Shown: positions 47,885-56,812 of the stretch, piece after piece | Layout of the letters: every line of letters begins with the position of its first letter | Numbering within the stretch: position 1 is the stretch's first letter | Assembly (NCBI GenBank): GCA_946183175.1 | Contig: CAMHBH010000001.1 | Coordinates: forward strand, 1-61,049 | Reading direction: 5' to 3' | From: an uncultured Oscillibacter sp. | GTDB lineage: Bacteria > Bacillota > Clostridia > Oscillospirales > Oscillospiraceae | DNA length: 61,049 nucleotides | The notes under the pieces: model-generated | What the model saw: only the letters and a program-made list of their open reading frames with translations | The model's database searches: none | What the model was told of the DNA's origin: nothing | Made by a program: the position numbers and the translations under genes

Positions 47885-48910
47885 TTACATCCGGTTTTTC
47901 ACCCGGTACAACAGCGTAAGCAGCCGGAACAGGCGGCGGCGTACCAGAAACGCGACCATTGCCTTATTGCGCCCCATGCCGACGGGCTTATAGTCCCGGA
48001 TGGCCCGCGCCATGTCCGGACGCCTACACAATTCCTGTACTGTCTCCCGGCGCGCCCGGAAGCTCTTCTCGATTCCCGCCGCGTACTCGTTCCCGATTGC
48101 AATCAGCAGATTCGCCCACAGCGTGTTCTCCCGCCAGCGCGGACACTCTACATGAAACTTATATTGCGCGTCCAGCGCCTCCTTGACTTCCATGTAGGCG
48201 TCGAGGGTCTTCATGATGTCGGGCATATAGTGGCGCGTGGCGGAAGCGGGGTTCCGCAAATAGCGGTACAGCGGCGTCTCCGTGACCGCGAGGCGTTCGC
48301 CCGGGCGCGCCGCGCCGAAGTATTCCAGCAGGAACAGCTCGTCCTCCAGATACGGCCCCTCGAATTTCGCGCCGCTCCGGCGAATCTGCTCGTTCCGGAA
48401 CAGGAAGCGCCAGATAAAACCATTCATAAGCGGCGCGCGCAGGCGCTCCCCGAACAGCGGCACCAGGAACCGCGCGCGGATTTCCTCCGCGCCGTAGAGG
48501 CCGGACGGCAAGAGCGTCTCGACGCTCTCCGCGCCGTCCGGCGCGACGTTCCAGTGAGCGCACGCGGCACTCTCCGCGCCGCCGTCCCGACACAGTCCCA
48601 ACAGCGTCGAGAGCGTCCCGGGCACGTAGCGGTCGTCGGCGTCCAGAAAGGCCACGTATTCCCCGCGGGCCTCCTGTAATCCGCGGTTGCGCGCGGCGCT
48701 GACGCCCAGGTTCCGGGGCTGTACAAGGGCCCGGATTCGCGCGTCGGCGGCGGCGTAGTTCTCGCACAGAGTACGGGAATTATCCGTAGAGCCGTCGTCG
48801 ATTAAAAGTAATTCCCAGTCCGCGAAGGTCTGCCGCCGAACGCTCTCGACACACCCCGGCAACAGCGCCTCCCCCTGGTAGACGGGGACTATCACAGAAA
48901 TTACGGGCAT
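47885..48910 (-). CDS. Family 2 glycosyltransferase
   Basis: The 341-residue GT-A enzyme opens MPVISVIVPVYQGEALLPGC, with LLIDDGSTDNS and the metal-binding FLDADDRYVPGT. It transfers a sugar from a nucleotide donor, probably for surface polysaccharide. I chose ATG 48910, five bases after GAGGAG; GTG 48916 is too close to that site. The C-terminal 80 residues are basic with a helix likely to lie on the membrane. Confidence 0.92.
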   Translation of the reverse strand: MPVISVIVPVYQGEALLPGCVESVRRQTFADWELLLIDDGSTDNSRTLCENYAAADARIRALVQPRNLGVSAARNRGLQEARGEYVAFLDADDRYVPGTLSTLLGLCRDGGAESAACAHWNVAPDGAESVETLLPSGLYGAEEIRARFLVPLFGERLRAPLMNGFIWRFLFRNEQIRRSGAKFEGPYLEDELFLLEYFGAARPGERLAVTETPLYRYLRNPASATRHYMPDIMKTLDAYMEVKEALDAQYKFHVECPRWRENTLWANLLIAIGNEYAAGIEKSFRARRETVQELCRRPDMARAIRDYKPVGMGRNKAMVAFLVRRRLFRLLTLLYRVKNRM

Positions 48911-48944
48911 AGTCACTCCTCTTTCCTGCCGGATTCCGGCAAAA

Positions 48945-48972
48945 AGTCAGCGGCCCACAGGGCGGGCCGCCG
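48945..48972 (-). terminator. Terminator after the epimerase gene
   Basis: GCGGCCC and GGGCCGC pair around seven bases, then TGACTTTTTG on the - strand. It partly separates the epimerase from the glycosyltransferase operon. Confidence 0.75.
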
Positions 48973-48976
48973 GGAA

Positions 48977-51001
48977 TCATGACGGCCTGTCGGCGGGGTG
49001 GTAGGTCGACACCGCCTCCATGAGCAGGCGGCGGATTTCCTCGCCGTCCACATTCTCGTAGGCCGCGTCCATGAGCGTCCGCAACTGCCGGAAGAAGCGC
49101 TCCGTCTCGAACTGAATCGGGCGGCTGATAAAGATGAGGTTGTTATCCGTCTTTCTCAGGCCCTCTTCCTTCATAAGCATTTCCTCGTAGAGCTTCTCGC
49201 CGGGGCGGAGGCCCGTATACTCAATCTTGATATCGACATCGGGCTTGTAGCCGGACAGGCGGATGAGGTTCCGGGCCAGCGTGTCGATTTTGACGGGACT
49301 GCCCAAGTCCAGCACGAAGATTTCGCCGCCGTCGGCGTATGTACCCGCCAGCAGAACCAGGCTTACAGCCTCCGGGATGGTCATGAAGTAGCGGATAATA
49401 TCGGGGTGCGTGACTTTGACGGGGCCGCCCTTCTCAATCTGCTCCTTGAAAATCGGCACTACGGAACCGTTGCTTCCCAGCACATTTCCGAAGCGGACCG
49501 CGACGTACTCCGTATGCGCCTGACGGAAGGCGTCCGCGAAGTCGGGGAGGTCGTGGTCGGCGGCGCTGTCGTGGGTGAAGAGTTGCGGGAGGTTGGCCGC
49601 GCGTCCGGCCTTGATTTCGGCGTCGAAGCTCTGGATAATCATTTCACAGAGGCGCTTGCTCGCGCCCATGACATTCGTCGGGTTGACGGCCTTGTCCGTG
49701 GAAATCAGCACGAAGCGCTCGCAGCCGTAGAGCATGGCCGCGTAGGCGGTTTTGTATGTGCCAATCGCGTTGTTCTTGACGGCCTCGCAGGGGCTGTCCT
49801 CCATGAGCGGGACGTGCTTATGGGCCGCCGCGTGGTAGACCACGTCCGGGCGGTACTCCGAGAACAGCGCGCGGAGTTTGCGGCTGTCGCGCACGGAGCC
49901 AATCAGCACGACCAAATCGAGTTCGGGGTACTTCTCCAGAAGTTCGAGTTGCAGGGCGTAGGCGTTGTTCTCGTAAACGTCGAAGATAATCAGTTTCCCG
50001 GGCTGGTGCCCGGCGATTTGGCGGCAGAGTTCGCTCCCGATGGAGCCGCCGCCGCCCGTGACGAGAATCGTCTTGCCGCGCAGGAAGCGGAACACGTTGT
50101 CGAGGTCGACCCGGATGGGCGGACGCCCCAGCAGGTCTTCCATAGAGACATCGCGCATGGAACCGACCGTGACGTTCTGCTGGAGAAGCTGGTAAATCCC
50201 CGGAAGCTGTTTGACTTTGCAGCCGGTCTCCATGCAGATATCGAGAATTTCCTTCTTGTCCGACACGGAGGCGCTCGGAATGGCAATGAAGATTTTCCGG
50301 ATTCCGTACTTGACCACGTTGGCCGGAATCGTGTCGCGGCCCCCGGCCACCGGGACGCCCTCAATGAAGCGGCCCCACGTATTCGGGTCGTCGTCGATGA
50401 TGCACACGACCCGGCTGGCCCCAGCGTCGGTTTCGTCGCCCCCGCCCTGGTGGGTGTCGCGGAGTATCATCTGTCCGGCGCTCCCGGCCCCTACTAACAT
50501 AATCGGTTCACACTGCACCGCGTTCTTCTTGAAGCGCTTCCGCCCGAGTGTCAGAATCCGGTAGCTGAAGCGGATACTCACTGTGAAGCCCAGTTGGAAC
50601 AGCGCCCCCCAGACGTAGTAGGAGATTGGCATTTTTACGCCGAAAAACAGGATTGTCCAGCCGACTTGCACGACCATCGTAATTCCGTTGGCCAGCAATA
50701 TCTGCGCGAGTTCCACGAAACTTGCGAAGCGCCATATACTGCCGTAGAGGTGCAGGAGCCAGAACACCACGACACTGCACAGCGCGTAGGGCAGGATGGA
50801 ATAGAGGCAGGTATCCAGATACCGCGCCGGAATCTGGGCAAAGTCCATGTCGAAGCGCAGCAGGAGAGCCAGAAAATAAGAGACACAGGCCGCGACAAAA
50901 TCGTAACCAACTAACAGGGCGGCAACTTCCTGCCAATGCTTCCACTGTTTGAAAGGAAAGTATCGTCTGTGATTTTGCCCGCCGTCTACCGGGAGTTTCA
51001 T
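48977..51001 (-). CDS. CapD/PglF-type nucleoside-diphosphate-sugar epimerase/dehydratase
   Basis: The 674-residue membrane enzyme begins with four hydrophobic helices (about 25-140), then a first Rossmann domain (IMLVGAGSAGQMIL near 170). A second, catalytic Rossmann domain has ILVTGGGGSIGSELCRQ near 315, AAAHKHVPLMEDSP, and STDKAVNPTNVMGASKR. This build is that of UDP-GlcNAc 4,6-dehydratases/epimerases acting at the first step of capsule or glycoprotein sugar synthesis. The start at 51001 has a distant GGGGGA. It has its own promoter and a leader of about 140 bases. Confidence 0.93.
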   Translation of the reverse strand: MKLPVDGGQNHRRYFPFKQWKHWQEVAALLVGYDFVAACVSYFLALLLRFDMDFAQIPARYLDTCLYSILPYALCSVVVFWLLHLYGSIWRFASFVELAQILLANGITMVVQVGWTILFFGVKMPISYYVWGALFQLGFTVSIRFSYRILTLGRKRFKKNAVQCEPIMLVGAGSAGQMILRDTHQGGGDETDAGASRVVCIIDDDPNTWGRFIEGVPVAGGRDTIPANVVKYGIRKIFIAIPSASVSDKKEILDICMETGCKVKQLPGIYQLLQQNVTVGSMRDVSMEDLLGRPPIRVDLDNVFRFLRGKTILVTGGGGSIGSELCRQIAGHQPGKLIIFDVYENNAYALQLELLEKYPELDLVVLIGSVRDSRKLRALFSEYRPDVVYHAAAHKHVPLMEDSPCEAVKNNAIGTYKTAYAAMLYGCERFVLISTDKAVNPTNVMGASKRLCEMIIQSFDAEIKAGRAANLPQLFTHDSAADHDLPDFADAFRQAHTEYVAVRFGNVLGSNGSVVPIFKEQIEKGGPVKVTHPDIIRYFMTIPEAVSLVLLAGTYADGGEIFVLDLGSPVKIDTLARNLIRLSGYKPDVDIKIEYTGLRPGEKLYEEMLMKEEGLRKTDNNLIFISRPIQFETERFFRQLRTLMDAAYENVDGEEIRRLLMEAVSTYHPADRPS

Positions 51002-51149
51002 AGTATAGGTTCATCCCCCTTATGACAGTCCGCGAAAAGAGTACGGAGATTGACTGAATTTTTCCAAAAAACCGGCCCCGATTTTTTGGAGAAGGAAACG
51101 CGTCCTGCGTGTTGTCATTTTCACACGGAATGACAGTGCATACTTTGAA

Positions 51150-51178
51150 ATTATAGCACCGATTGCGCCGGAATGCAA
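51150..51178 (-). promoter_or_regulatory. Promoter of the epimerase gene
   Basis: TTGCAT (51178-51173) and TATAAT (51155-51150) on the - strand have a 17-base spacer. Confidence 0.72.
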
Positions 51179-51441
51179 GCTTCAATATCGGAAAGGGGCG
51201 GGTGCGCAGTAACCGTTGGCAAAGTCGCGCTGTCGCTTCTTGACAGTTCCCCCGCACGGCGAAGAGGCCGAAAAACGGGCGTTTTCCACAGAATTATCGC
51301 CTGTTTCCCCGCCGGAAGTTCCGCGGAAACGGGGCGGGGAGACCCCACAGTGCCGGAGGGGGCTTGCCAGCGGAAATGTTACACATAGATTAAAATTACA
51401 TGAGAGAGCGGGCGTCGCGGGACGGCCTGTACTACGGGAAA

Positions 51442-51476
51442 ACGCGGAAATTCCCGCCGCGCGTCGCGGCGGGAAT
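51442..51476 (-). terminator. Terminator of thrS
   Basis: ATTCCCGCCGC pairs perfectly with GCGGCGGGAAT around a five-base loop, 11 bases past the thrS stop. The tail TTCCGCGTTTTCC is only partly T-rich. Confidence 0.65.
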
Positions 51477-51487
51477 CCAACTGCGCG

Positions 51488-53275
51488 TTATTTGTCCATG
51501 CGCCGGTTGTCCACGGCGTCGCGGAGGATATCCGCGAACTGCTCGAACGACATCGCGCCCAAGTCGCCCCCGGAGCGGTGGCGCGGGGAAACGGTACCGT
51601 TCTCCATGTCGCGGTCGCCCACGATGAGCATGTAGGGCACCTTTTCGAGCTGGGCGTCGCGGATTTTGCGCCCGATTTTCTCGTTGCGCCCGTCGACTTC
51701 CGCCCGGAATCCCGCCGCTTCCAGGCGCGCCCGGACGCTTTCGGCGTACTCCTGCGCGCGGTCGGTGACGGGCAGAACCTTGGCCTGTACGGGGGCCAGC
51801 CACGTCGGGAACGCCCCCATAGTCTCCTCAATCAGGTAGGCCATGAAGCGGTCGAGGGAGCCGAGAATCGCGCGGTGCAGTACGACGGGGGTCTTTTCGG
51901 TGCCGTCGGTGTCGACGTAGGTCAACTGGAATTTCATCGGCAGGCAGAAGTCCAACTGGCAGGTCGAAAGGGTGTACTCCGCGCCCACGGCGGGCCTGAC
52001 GTTGACATCCAGCTTCGGGCCGTAGAAGGCCGCCTCGCCGATTTCCTCCGTGAAGTCAATGCCCAAATCGGTCAGCACTTCCCGGAGGGCGCTTTCGGCC
52101 TGATTCCACATGGCGTCGTCGTCGTGGTACTTGACCTTGTCCGCCGGGTCGCGCAGCGACAGCACGCAGCGGTAGTCCGTGATTCCGAAATCGCGGTAGG
52201 TGTCGAAAATCAGGTCGCAGACCTTCGAGAACTCTTCCTTAATCTGTTCCGGGCGTACAAAGAGGTGCGCGTCGTTCTGGCAGAAGTGGCGGCCCCGTTC
52301 GATACCCTTCAGCACGCCGGAGGCCTCAAAGCGGAAATCGTGGGCAATCTCGCCGATTCTGACGGGCAAATCGCGGTAGGAGTGGGGGCGGTTGGCGTAA
52401 ATGCGCATATGGTGGGGGCAGTTCATGGGCCGCAGGACGTAGGATTCATCTTCGACCTCCATCGCCGGGAACATGTTCTCCTTGTAGTGCTCCCAGTGCC
52501 CGGAGGTGCGGTACAGGTTCACGGTGCCGATACAGGGCGTGAGGACGTGCTGGTAGCCGGACTTCAATTCCTTGTCGCGGATGTAGTTTTCGAGAATGCG
52601 CCAGAGGGTGTAGCCCTTGGGCAGGAACATCGGCAGGCCGCGCCCTACCAGTTCGTCGGTCATGAACAGTTCCAGCTCCCGGCCTAACTTGCGGTGGTCG
52701 CGGCGCTTGGCCTCCTCCAGCTGCCGGAGATAGTCGTCGAGCTCGTCCTTCTTCGGGAAGGCCACGCCGTAAATACGCTGTAGGCTCGCCTTACTGGAAT
52801 CTCCGCGCCAGTAGGCCGCGTTGCAGGCCGTCAATTTGAGGGCGTTGCCCTTAATCCGCCCGGTCGAATCGAGGTGCGGCCCCGCGCACAAGTCCGTAAA
52901 CTCCCCCTGACGGTAGAAGCTGATGGGCACGCCGTCGGGCAAGTCCTGAATCAGCTCTACTTTGTAGGGCTCGCCGCGCTCCTCCATGAACTTCAACGCC
53001 TCCGCGCGCGGGAGTTCAAAGCGTTCGAGTTTGAGCTTCTCCTTGCAGATTTTGCGCATTTCGGCCTCGATTTTCTCCATAATCTCCGGCGTGAACGCGA
53101 ACGGCGAGTCGAGGTCGTAGTAGAACCCGTTGTCAATGGCCGGGCCGATGGCGAGTTTCACTTCGGGGTAAAGCCGCTTCACGGCCTGCGCCAGTACGTG
53201 GGAGCAGGTGTGCCAATAGGTGTGGCGGTAGTCGGGGTTCTCGAACGAGAACGCGTCCTTGTGTTCTTCACTCAT
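51488..53275 (-). CDS. thrS: Threonyl-tRNA synthetase (no TGS domain)
   Basis: ThrS charges tRNA-Thr. The 595-residue protein starts directly at the editing domain (HTYWHTCSHVLAQAVKRLYP with the HxxxH zinc-like motif, then CAGPHLDSTG). The catalytic core follows (MFLPKGYTLWRILENYI, RPMNCPHHMRIYAN, FRFEASGVLKG, HFCQNDAHLF) and then the anticodon-binding domain (PTWLAPVQAKVLPV). The usual 60-residue N-terminal TGS domain is missing. The start at 53275 follows GGAGGG, and no in-frame extension is available because the T-box leader lies upstream. Confidence 0.95.
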   Translation of the reverse strand: MSEEHKDAFSFENPDYRHTYWHTCSHVLAQAVKRLYPEVKLAIGPAIDNGFYYDLDSPFAFTPEIMEKIEAEMRKICKEKLKLERFELPRAEALKFMEERGEPYKVELIQDLPDGVPISFYRQGEFTDLCAGPHLDSTGRIKGNALKLTACNAAYWRGDSSKASLQRIYGVAFPKKDELDDYLRQLEEAKRRDHRKLGRELELFMTDELVGRGLPMFLPKGYTLWRILENYIRDKELKSGYQHVLTPCIGTVNLYRTSGHWEHYKENMFPAMEVEDESYVLRPMNCPHHMRIYANRPHSYRDLPVRIGEIAHDFRFEASGVLKGIERGRHFCQNDAHLFVRPEQIKEEFSKVCDLIFDTYRDFGITDYRCVLSLRDPADKVKYHDDDAMWNQAESALREVLTDLGIDFTEEIGEAAFYGPKLDVNVRPAVGAEYTLSTCQLDFCLPMKFQLTYVDTDGTEKTPVVLHRAILGSLDRFMAYLIEETMGAFPTWLAPVQAKVLPVTDRAQEYAESVRARLEAAGFRAEVDGRNEKIGRKIRDAQLEKVPYMLIVGDRDMENGTVSPRHRSGGDLGAMSFEQFADILRDAVDNRRMDK

Positions 53276-53524
53276 GTTACAATCCCTCCGTGGGGCGGCA
53301 AAAATCCCACCCCCGAATTTTCAGGGGTGGGACAAATCCCACGGTTCCACCCTGCTTGCGGAGTAATCCGCCGCTCGTGTCCTCTGTAACGGGAGGGCCC
53401 GTCCCGCTTGGTCGCGGGCGGCTCGGGAGTGGTACTGCCGCCGCGTACGTGGGGCGCTCCCAGCTATGCGCCCCTCTCTGAAACGTCGCGTCGCGGTTTC
53501 TTCTCCGTCACTGCCGTTTTGCTG
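53276..53524 (-). promoter_or_regulatory. Threonine T-box riboswitch leader of thrS
   Basis: The leader carries the T-box sequence AGGGTGGAACCGTGGG (53353-53338), which pairs with the uncharged tRNA end. It is followed by a strong intrinsic terminator (stem 53305-53332, then TTTTTG). Upstream, stem I contains an ACC triplet in GCAGTACCACTCC, a fitting threonine specifier. When tRNA-Thr is uncharged, the antiterminator would form and thrS would be read. Confidence 0.9.
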
Positions 53525-53530
53525 TCGGAC

Positions 53531-53559
53531 AGTGTAGCACGCCCCGGCGGCTTTGTCAA
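53531..53559 (-). promoter_or_regulatory. Promoter of thrS
   Basis: TTGACA (53559-53554), 17 bases, TACACT (53536-53531) on the - strand, starting the T-box leader near 53524. Confidence 0.85.
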
Positions 53560-53606
53560 GCGGCAAAAATCGCCGGCGTCGCCGCCGCGCGGGCAAGCGG
53601 CGGGGA

Positions 53607-55898
53607 TTACAGGATTCCTTTCAGGGTATTGATGAGCGCCTTTACGTCAATCGGCTTGGCTACGTGTCCATTCATACCGGCTTCAAAGGCGGCCTTCCGG
53701 TCTTCCTCGAACGCGTTGGCTGTCATGGCGATTATCGGAATCCCCGCGAGGTTCCGGTTTTCCAGCAGGCGTATTTTCCGCGCCGCGTCGTACCCGTTCA
53801 TGACGGGCATTTGGATATCCATCAGCACGGCGTCGTAGTAGCCGGGCCGGGAGGCCTGTACCATGCTGACCGCCTTTTCGCCGTCGTCGGCCTCCTCGAC
53901 CAAAAAGCCGTTCATTTCCAGTACCGCCACGGCGATTTCCCGGTTGATTTCCATGTCGTCCACCAACAGCAGACGCTTTCCGGTAAAATCAGGTTCGGGA
54001 CTTTCGTCTTTTTTAGCCGCGTCCGGTTCCGTTTCCTCCGGCGAAATCTCAAACTCTACGGAGACAATAAACTCCGTGCCTTTTCCGGGGGCCGTGACGA
54101 CTTCGATACTTCCCCCCATCAAATCGACGATTTTCTTGGTAATCGCCATGCCGAGACCCGTACCCTGTATGCCGCTGACGGTCGAGGTCTTTTCGCGCTC
54201 GAACGCCTCAAACACATGGGCCGCAAATTCCGGCGTCATGCCGATTCCGTTGTCTTTGACGCGAAATTCGTATACCCCGCGCCCGCCGGGCGTCCTGCCC
54301 TTCTGCGAAATCCGTACTTCCACCCGTCCGCCGTCGGGCGTGTACTTCACCGCGTTGCTGAGGAGATTCAACAGCACTTGGTTCAGTCTGAGTTTGTCGC
54401 AAATCACATTCTTGTTGGTCACGCCGGAGAAATCGACGGTCAATTCCTGATTCTTGGCCTCCGCGAGGTTTACGACCATTGCGTGAAAATCCTCCACGAG
54501 CCGCGCAAGATTACAGGGACTGTTTGCAAGCTCTATTTTGCCGCTTTCAATCCTGCTCATTTCCAGTACGTCGTTGATAAGCGACAGCAGGTGGTTGCTC
54601 GACGTGAGTATTTTTTCCAGGTACTCCCGCGTTTTCCCGGGGTTCCCGGCGCACTGCCGCGCGAGGTTCGTAAAGCCTATAATCGCGTTCATCGGCGTGC
54701 GGATGTCGTGGGACATGTTGGAGAGAAACGCCGTTTTCGCCGCGCTCGACGCCTTGGCCTGCTCTAACGCCTCTTCCAGCCTGCGATTCTGTTCCTCCTG
54801 CTCGCGGCGTATTTCCGTGGTGTCGGAAATCAACAGCGCGTAGAAGTGCGCCTCTCTGTCCGCCGCGAAGAACGTAAAGCGCTTGTAGACAATTTCGCTG
54901 TCGGCGTGATAGGAGAAGTCCACGGCGTAGGCGTCTTTGTCGGACAGTTCCCGCTCGACCCGCTCCAGTTTGAGGGCGTCGAGCAGTCTGTCGGGACTGT
55001 CCGCCCCCAAGTCCAGACTGCTGACCAGCCGCCCGACCGCCTCCCCGTACTCCGTCTCCCCGTCGCCGGACAGAAGGACATCCGGGTGATTCCGCTCGCC
55101 GCTGGAAAGCACCGTGCCCAGTTGCCCGCTTGCGATATAGGCGATTGCGTCGTACTCCTCGCTCAGCGCCTTGTTCCAGATGACGCGGTCAATCATGTCG
55201 CGGTTGTAGTCGCGCTCCGTGATGAACGCTATCACCTCTCCGGTAACGGGCTGCTGCGCCAAAGCCGCCTCCATGAGAAAGTAGCCGTTTCTGACTGACT
55301 TCCGGCGGGCGTAGATAGTCTCGCTGGCGGTGTTGTGGCCGTTCTGGAAATGTTTCAGTAAGCCCTCGCGGGTAAAAAGTCCGGGGCCGTAGCGCTCCGC
55401 GGGTTTTATGAGCAAGTCGGGGAAGCGGTTCAGCATCAAATCCGTGTAAGTACGGGCGGTTTTGTCCGAATCGTAAAGGTCGGTTCCGGCGCGGTCTTCC
55501 ACGATATCCTTTGTCAGATTGACGCGGAAGACGGCAAGCCTGTCTTTTGTAATAGAAGTCAGCTCCTCGCGCAGTTCGTTGTACATGGCGTTGATTCTGT
55601 GCTCGTCGTTTTGAATGTAGCCGACAATCCTTATCATGACATTCAGAATGAGAAACACGAAGACGCTCCCGCCGAAAAGGATTCCGCCCATGACGAGAGT
55701 AGGATTGCCGAACAGCGCCGTAATCAGGTAGCCTATCAGGAAGAAGACCAGCAGGAAGAAGGGCAGGTACAAGAATGTACGGCGCATTTCCAGCACGCCG
55801 GTTTTCTTCATTTTCCGGGCGAAGCGGTAATAGTGCAGGATGTTGTAGACCATCAGCGCGCTGCCCAGGTAAATCATACAGGGAATTACGATTTTCAT
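53607..55898 (-). CDS. Hybrid sensor histidine kinase with one receiver domain
   Basis: The 763-residue protein has three N-terminal membrane helices (about 5-24, 42-64, 68-92), a roughly 270-residue cytoplasmic sensor that includes a PAS-like end (FYALLISDTTEIRREQ), and a coiled coil. HisKA follows with the His in NMSHDIRTPMNAIIGF, then the ATPase domain (LLNLLSNAVKYTPDGG, VKDNGIGM, GTGLGMAI) and a C-terminal receiver with Asp in AVLMDIQMPVMNGYD. It has no DNA-binding output. The start at 55898 follows GAGGAG. It is last in the uraA-rsmA operon. Confidence 0.92.
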   Translation of the reverse strand: MKIVIPCMIYLGSALMVYNILHYYRFARKMKKTGVLEMRRTFLYLPFFLLVFFLIGYLITALFGNPTLVMGGILFGGSVFVFLILNVMIRIVGYIQNDEHRINAMYNELREELTSITKDRLAVFRVNLTKDIVEDRAGTDLYDSDKTARTYTDLMLNRFPDLLIKPAERYGPGLFTREGLLKHFQNGHNTASETIYARRKSVRNGYFLMEAALAQQPVTGEVIAFITERDYNRDMIDRVIWNKALSEEYDAIAYIASGQLGTVLSSGERNHPDVLLSGDGETEYGEAVGRLVSSLDLGADSPDRLLDALKLERVERELSDKDAYAVDFSYHADSEIVYKRFTFFAADREAHFYALLISDTTEIRREQEEQNRRLEEALEQAKASSAAKTAFLSNMSHDIRTPMNAIIGFTNLARQCAGNPGKTREYLEKILTSSNHLLSLINDVLEMSRIESGKIELANSPCNLARLVEDFHAMVVNLAEAKNQELTVDFSGVTNKNVICDKLRLNQVLLNLLSNAVKYTPDGGRVEVRISQKGRTPGGRGVYEFRVKDNGIGMTPEFAAHVFEAFEREKTSTVSGIQGTGLGMAITKKIVDLMGGSIEVVTAPGKGTEFIVSVEFEISPEETEPDAAKKDESPEPDFTGKRLLLVDDMEINREIAVAVLEMNGFLVEEADDGEKAVSMVQASRPGYYDAVLMDIQMPVMNGYDAARKIRLLENRNLAGIPIIAMTANAFEEDRKAAFEAGMNGHVAKPIDVKALINTLKGIL

Positions 55899-55951
55899 AC
55901 AGGAATCTCCTCGTGAAGCCAACTCCGCAAGGGGCGATAGGGCCGGGGCAG

Positions 55952-56812
55952 TCAGGTTTCCGCCGCGCGCAACCGCCGCGACAACTCCGCGAAGTCCCGT
56001 AGCGTCAGGCGTTCGCCCCGTACAGTCTCCGGCAGTCCGCGGGCGCGCACGGCGTCGCGGATAACTTCTTTGGGGAGTTCCGGCAGGGCGGCGGCGAGAC
56101 TGTTCACAATCGTTTTCCGGCGCAGGAGGAACGCCCCGCGCACGACACGGAAGAAGTACGCCTCGTCGGGCACGTCGACGGCGGGGGCCGCGCGGCGCAC
56201 ACAGCGCAAAAGCGCCGAGTCGACTTTGGGCCGGGGCAGGAACTTCTCCCGCGAGACTTCCAGCGCGATTTCGGGCACCATGTAGTAGCGCAGGAAGAGC
56301 GCGAAGGAGCCGCCGTCGCCGGAGCCCTCCGGGGCGGCGAGGCGTTCGGCGACTTCCTTCTGTACGAGTACCGTCACGGACTGGAAACACGGCGTCAGGA
56401 TGAGCTTTTCGAGAATCGGCGACGTGATGTTATAGGGCAGGTTCGCGCAGACCGTCGGCGTCAGGCCGTCGAACTTTTCCGCCGCGAGCGCGGAGAGGTC
56501 GAGCTTGAGCGCGTCGCCCTGTACGATTTCGACGTTTTCGAGGCCGCGCATAGTCTCCGCGAGCACCGGGAGCAGGGCGCGGTCGAGTTCCACCGACACC
56601 ACTTTCCCGGCGCGTTTCGACAACTCCGCCGTCAGCGCGCCCACGCCCGGCCCGATTTCCAGTACGCCGCCGGACTTGTCCGCGCCGGAGGCGTCCGCAA
56701 TCGCCGCCGGGATTTCCGGGTCAATGAGAAAATTTTGCCCCATGGATTTCGAGAACCGGAAGCCGTGGCGTTCCAGCAGGGGACGTAAGTCCCGCTCACT
56801 GCATAAGTTCAT
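55952..56812 (-). CDS. rsmA: 16S rRNA dimethyladenosine transferase RsmA (KsgA)
   Basis: RsmA dimethylates A1518 and A1519 of 16S rRNA late in 30S assembly. The 286-residue protein has the opening segment RFSKSMGQNFLIDPEI, the AdoMet loop GVLEIGPGVGALT, EIVQGDALKLD, and the catalytic NLPYNITSPI. The C-terminal helical domain is complete. The start overlaps the uraA stop (TGATG) and is weakly preceded by GGGGAAA, so it depends on coupling. Confidence 0.95.
   Translation of the reverse strand: MNLCSERDLRPLLERHGFRFSKSMGQNFLIDPEIPAAIADASGADKSGGVLEIGPGVGALTAELSKRAGKVVSVELDRALLPVLAETMRGLENVEIVQGDALKLDLSALAAEKFDGLTPTVCANLPYNITSPILEKLILTPCFQSVTVLVQKEVAERLAAPEGSGDGGSFALFLRYYMVPEIALEVSREKFLPRPKVDSALLRCVRRAAPAVDVPDEAYFFRVVRGAFLLRRKTIVNSLAAALPELPKEVIRDAVRARGLPETVRGERLTLRDFAELSRRLRAAET

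Larger units (their letters stand above)
51002..51487 (-). promoter_or_regulatory. Upstream region of the epimerase gene
   Basis: These 486 bases contain the promoter (51150-51178), a leader with an imperfect hairpin (CCAAAAAATCGG with CCGGTTTTTTGG, 51066-51091), and the thrS terminator (51450-51476). The section 51180-51440 shows no gene and no signal I can support. Confidence 0.65.

Noticed and set aside
48998..50497. 499-codon frame opposite the epimerase
   Set aside because: Composition is that of an antisense shadow; the epimerase motifs are unmistakable.
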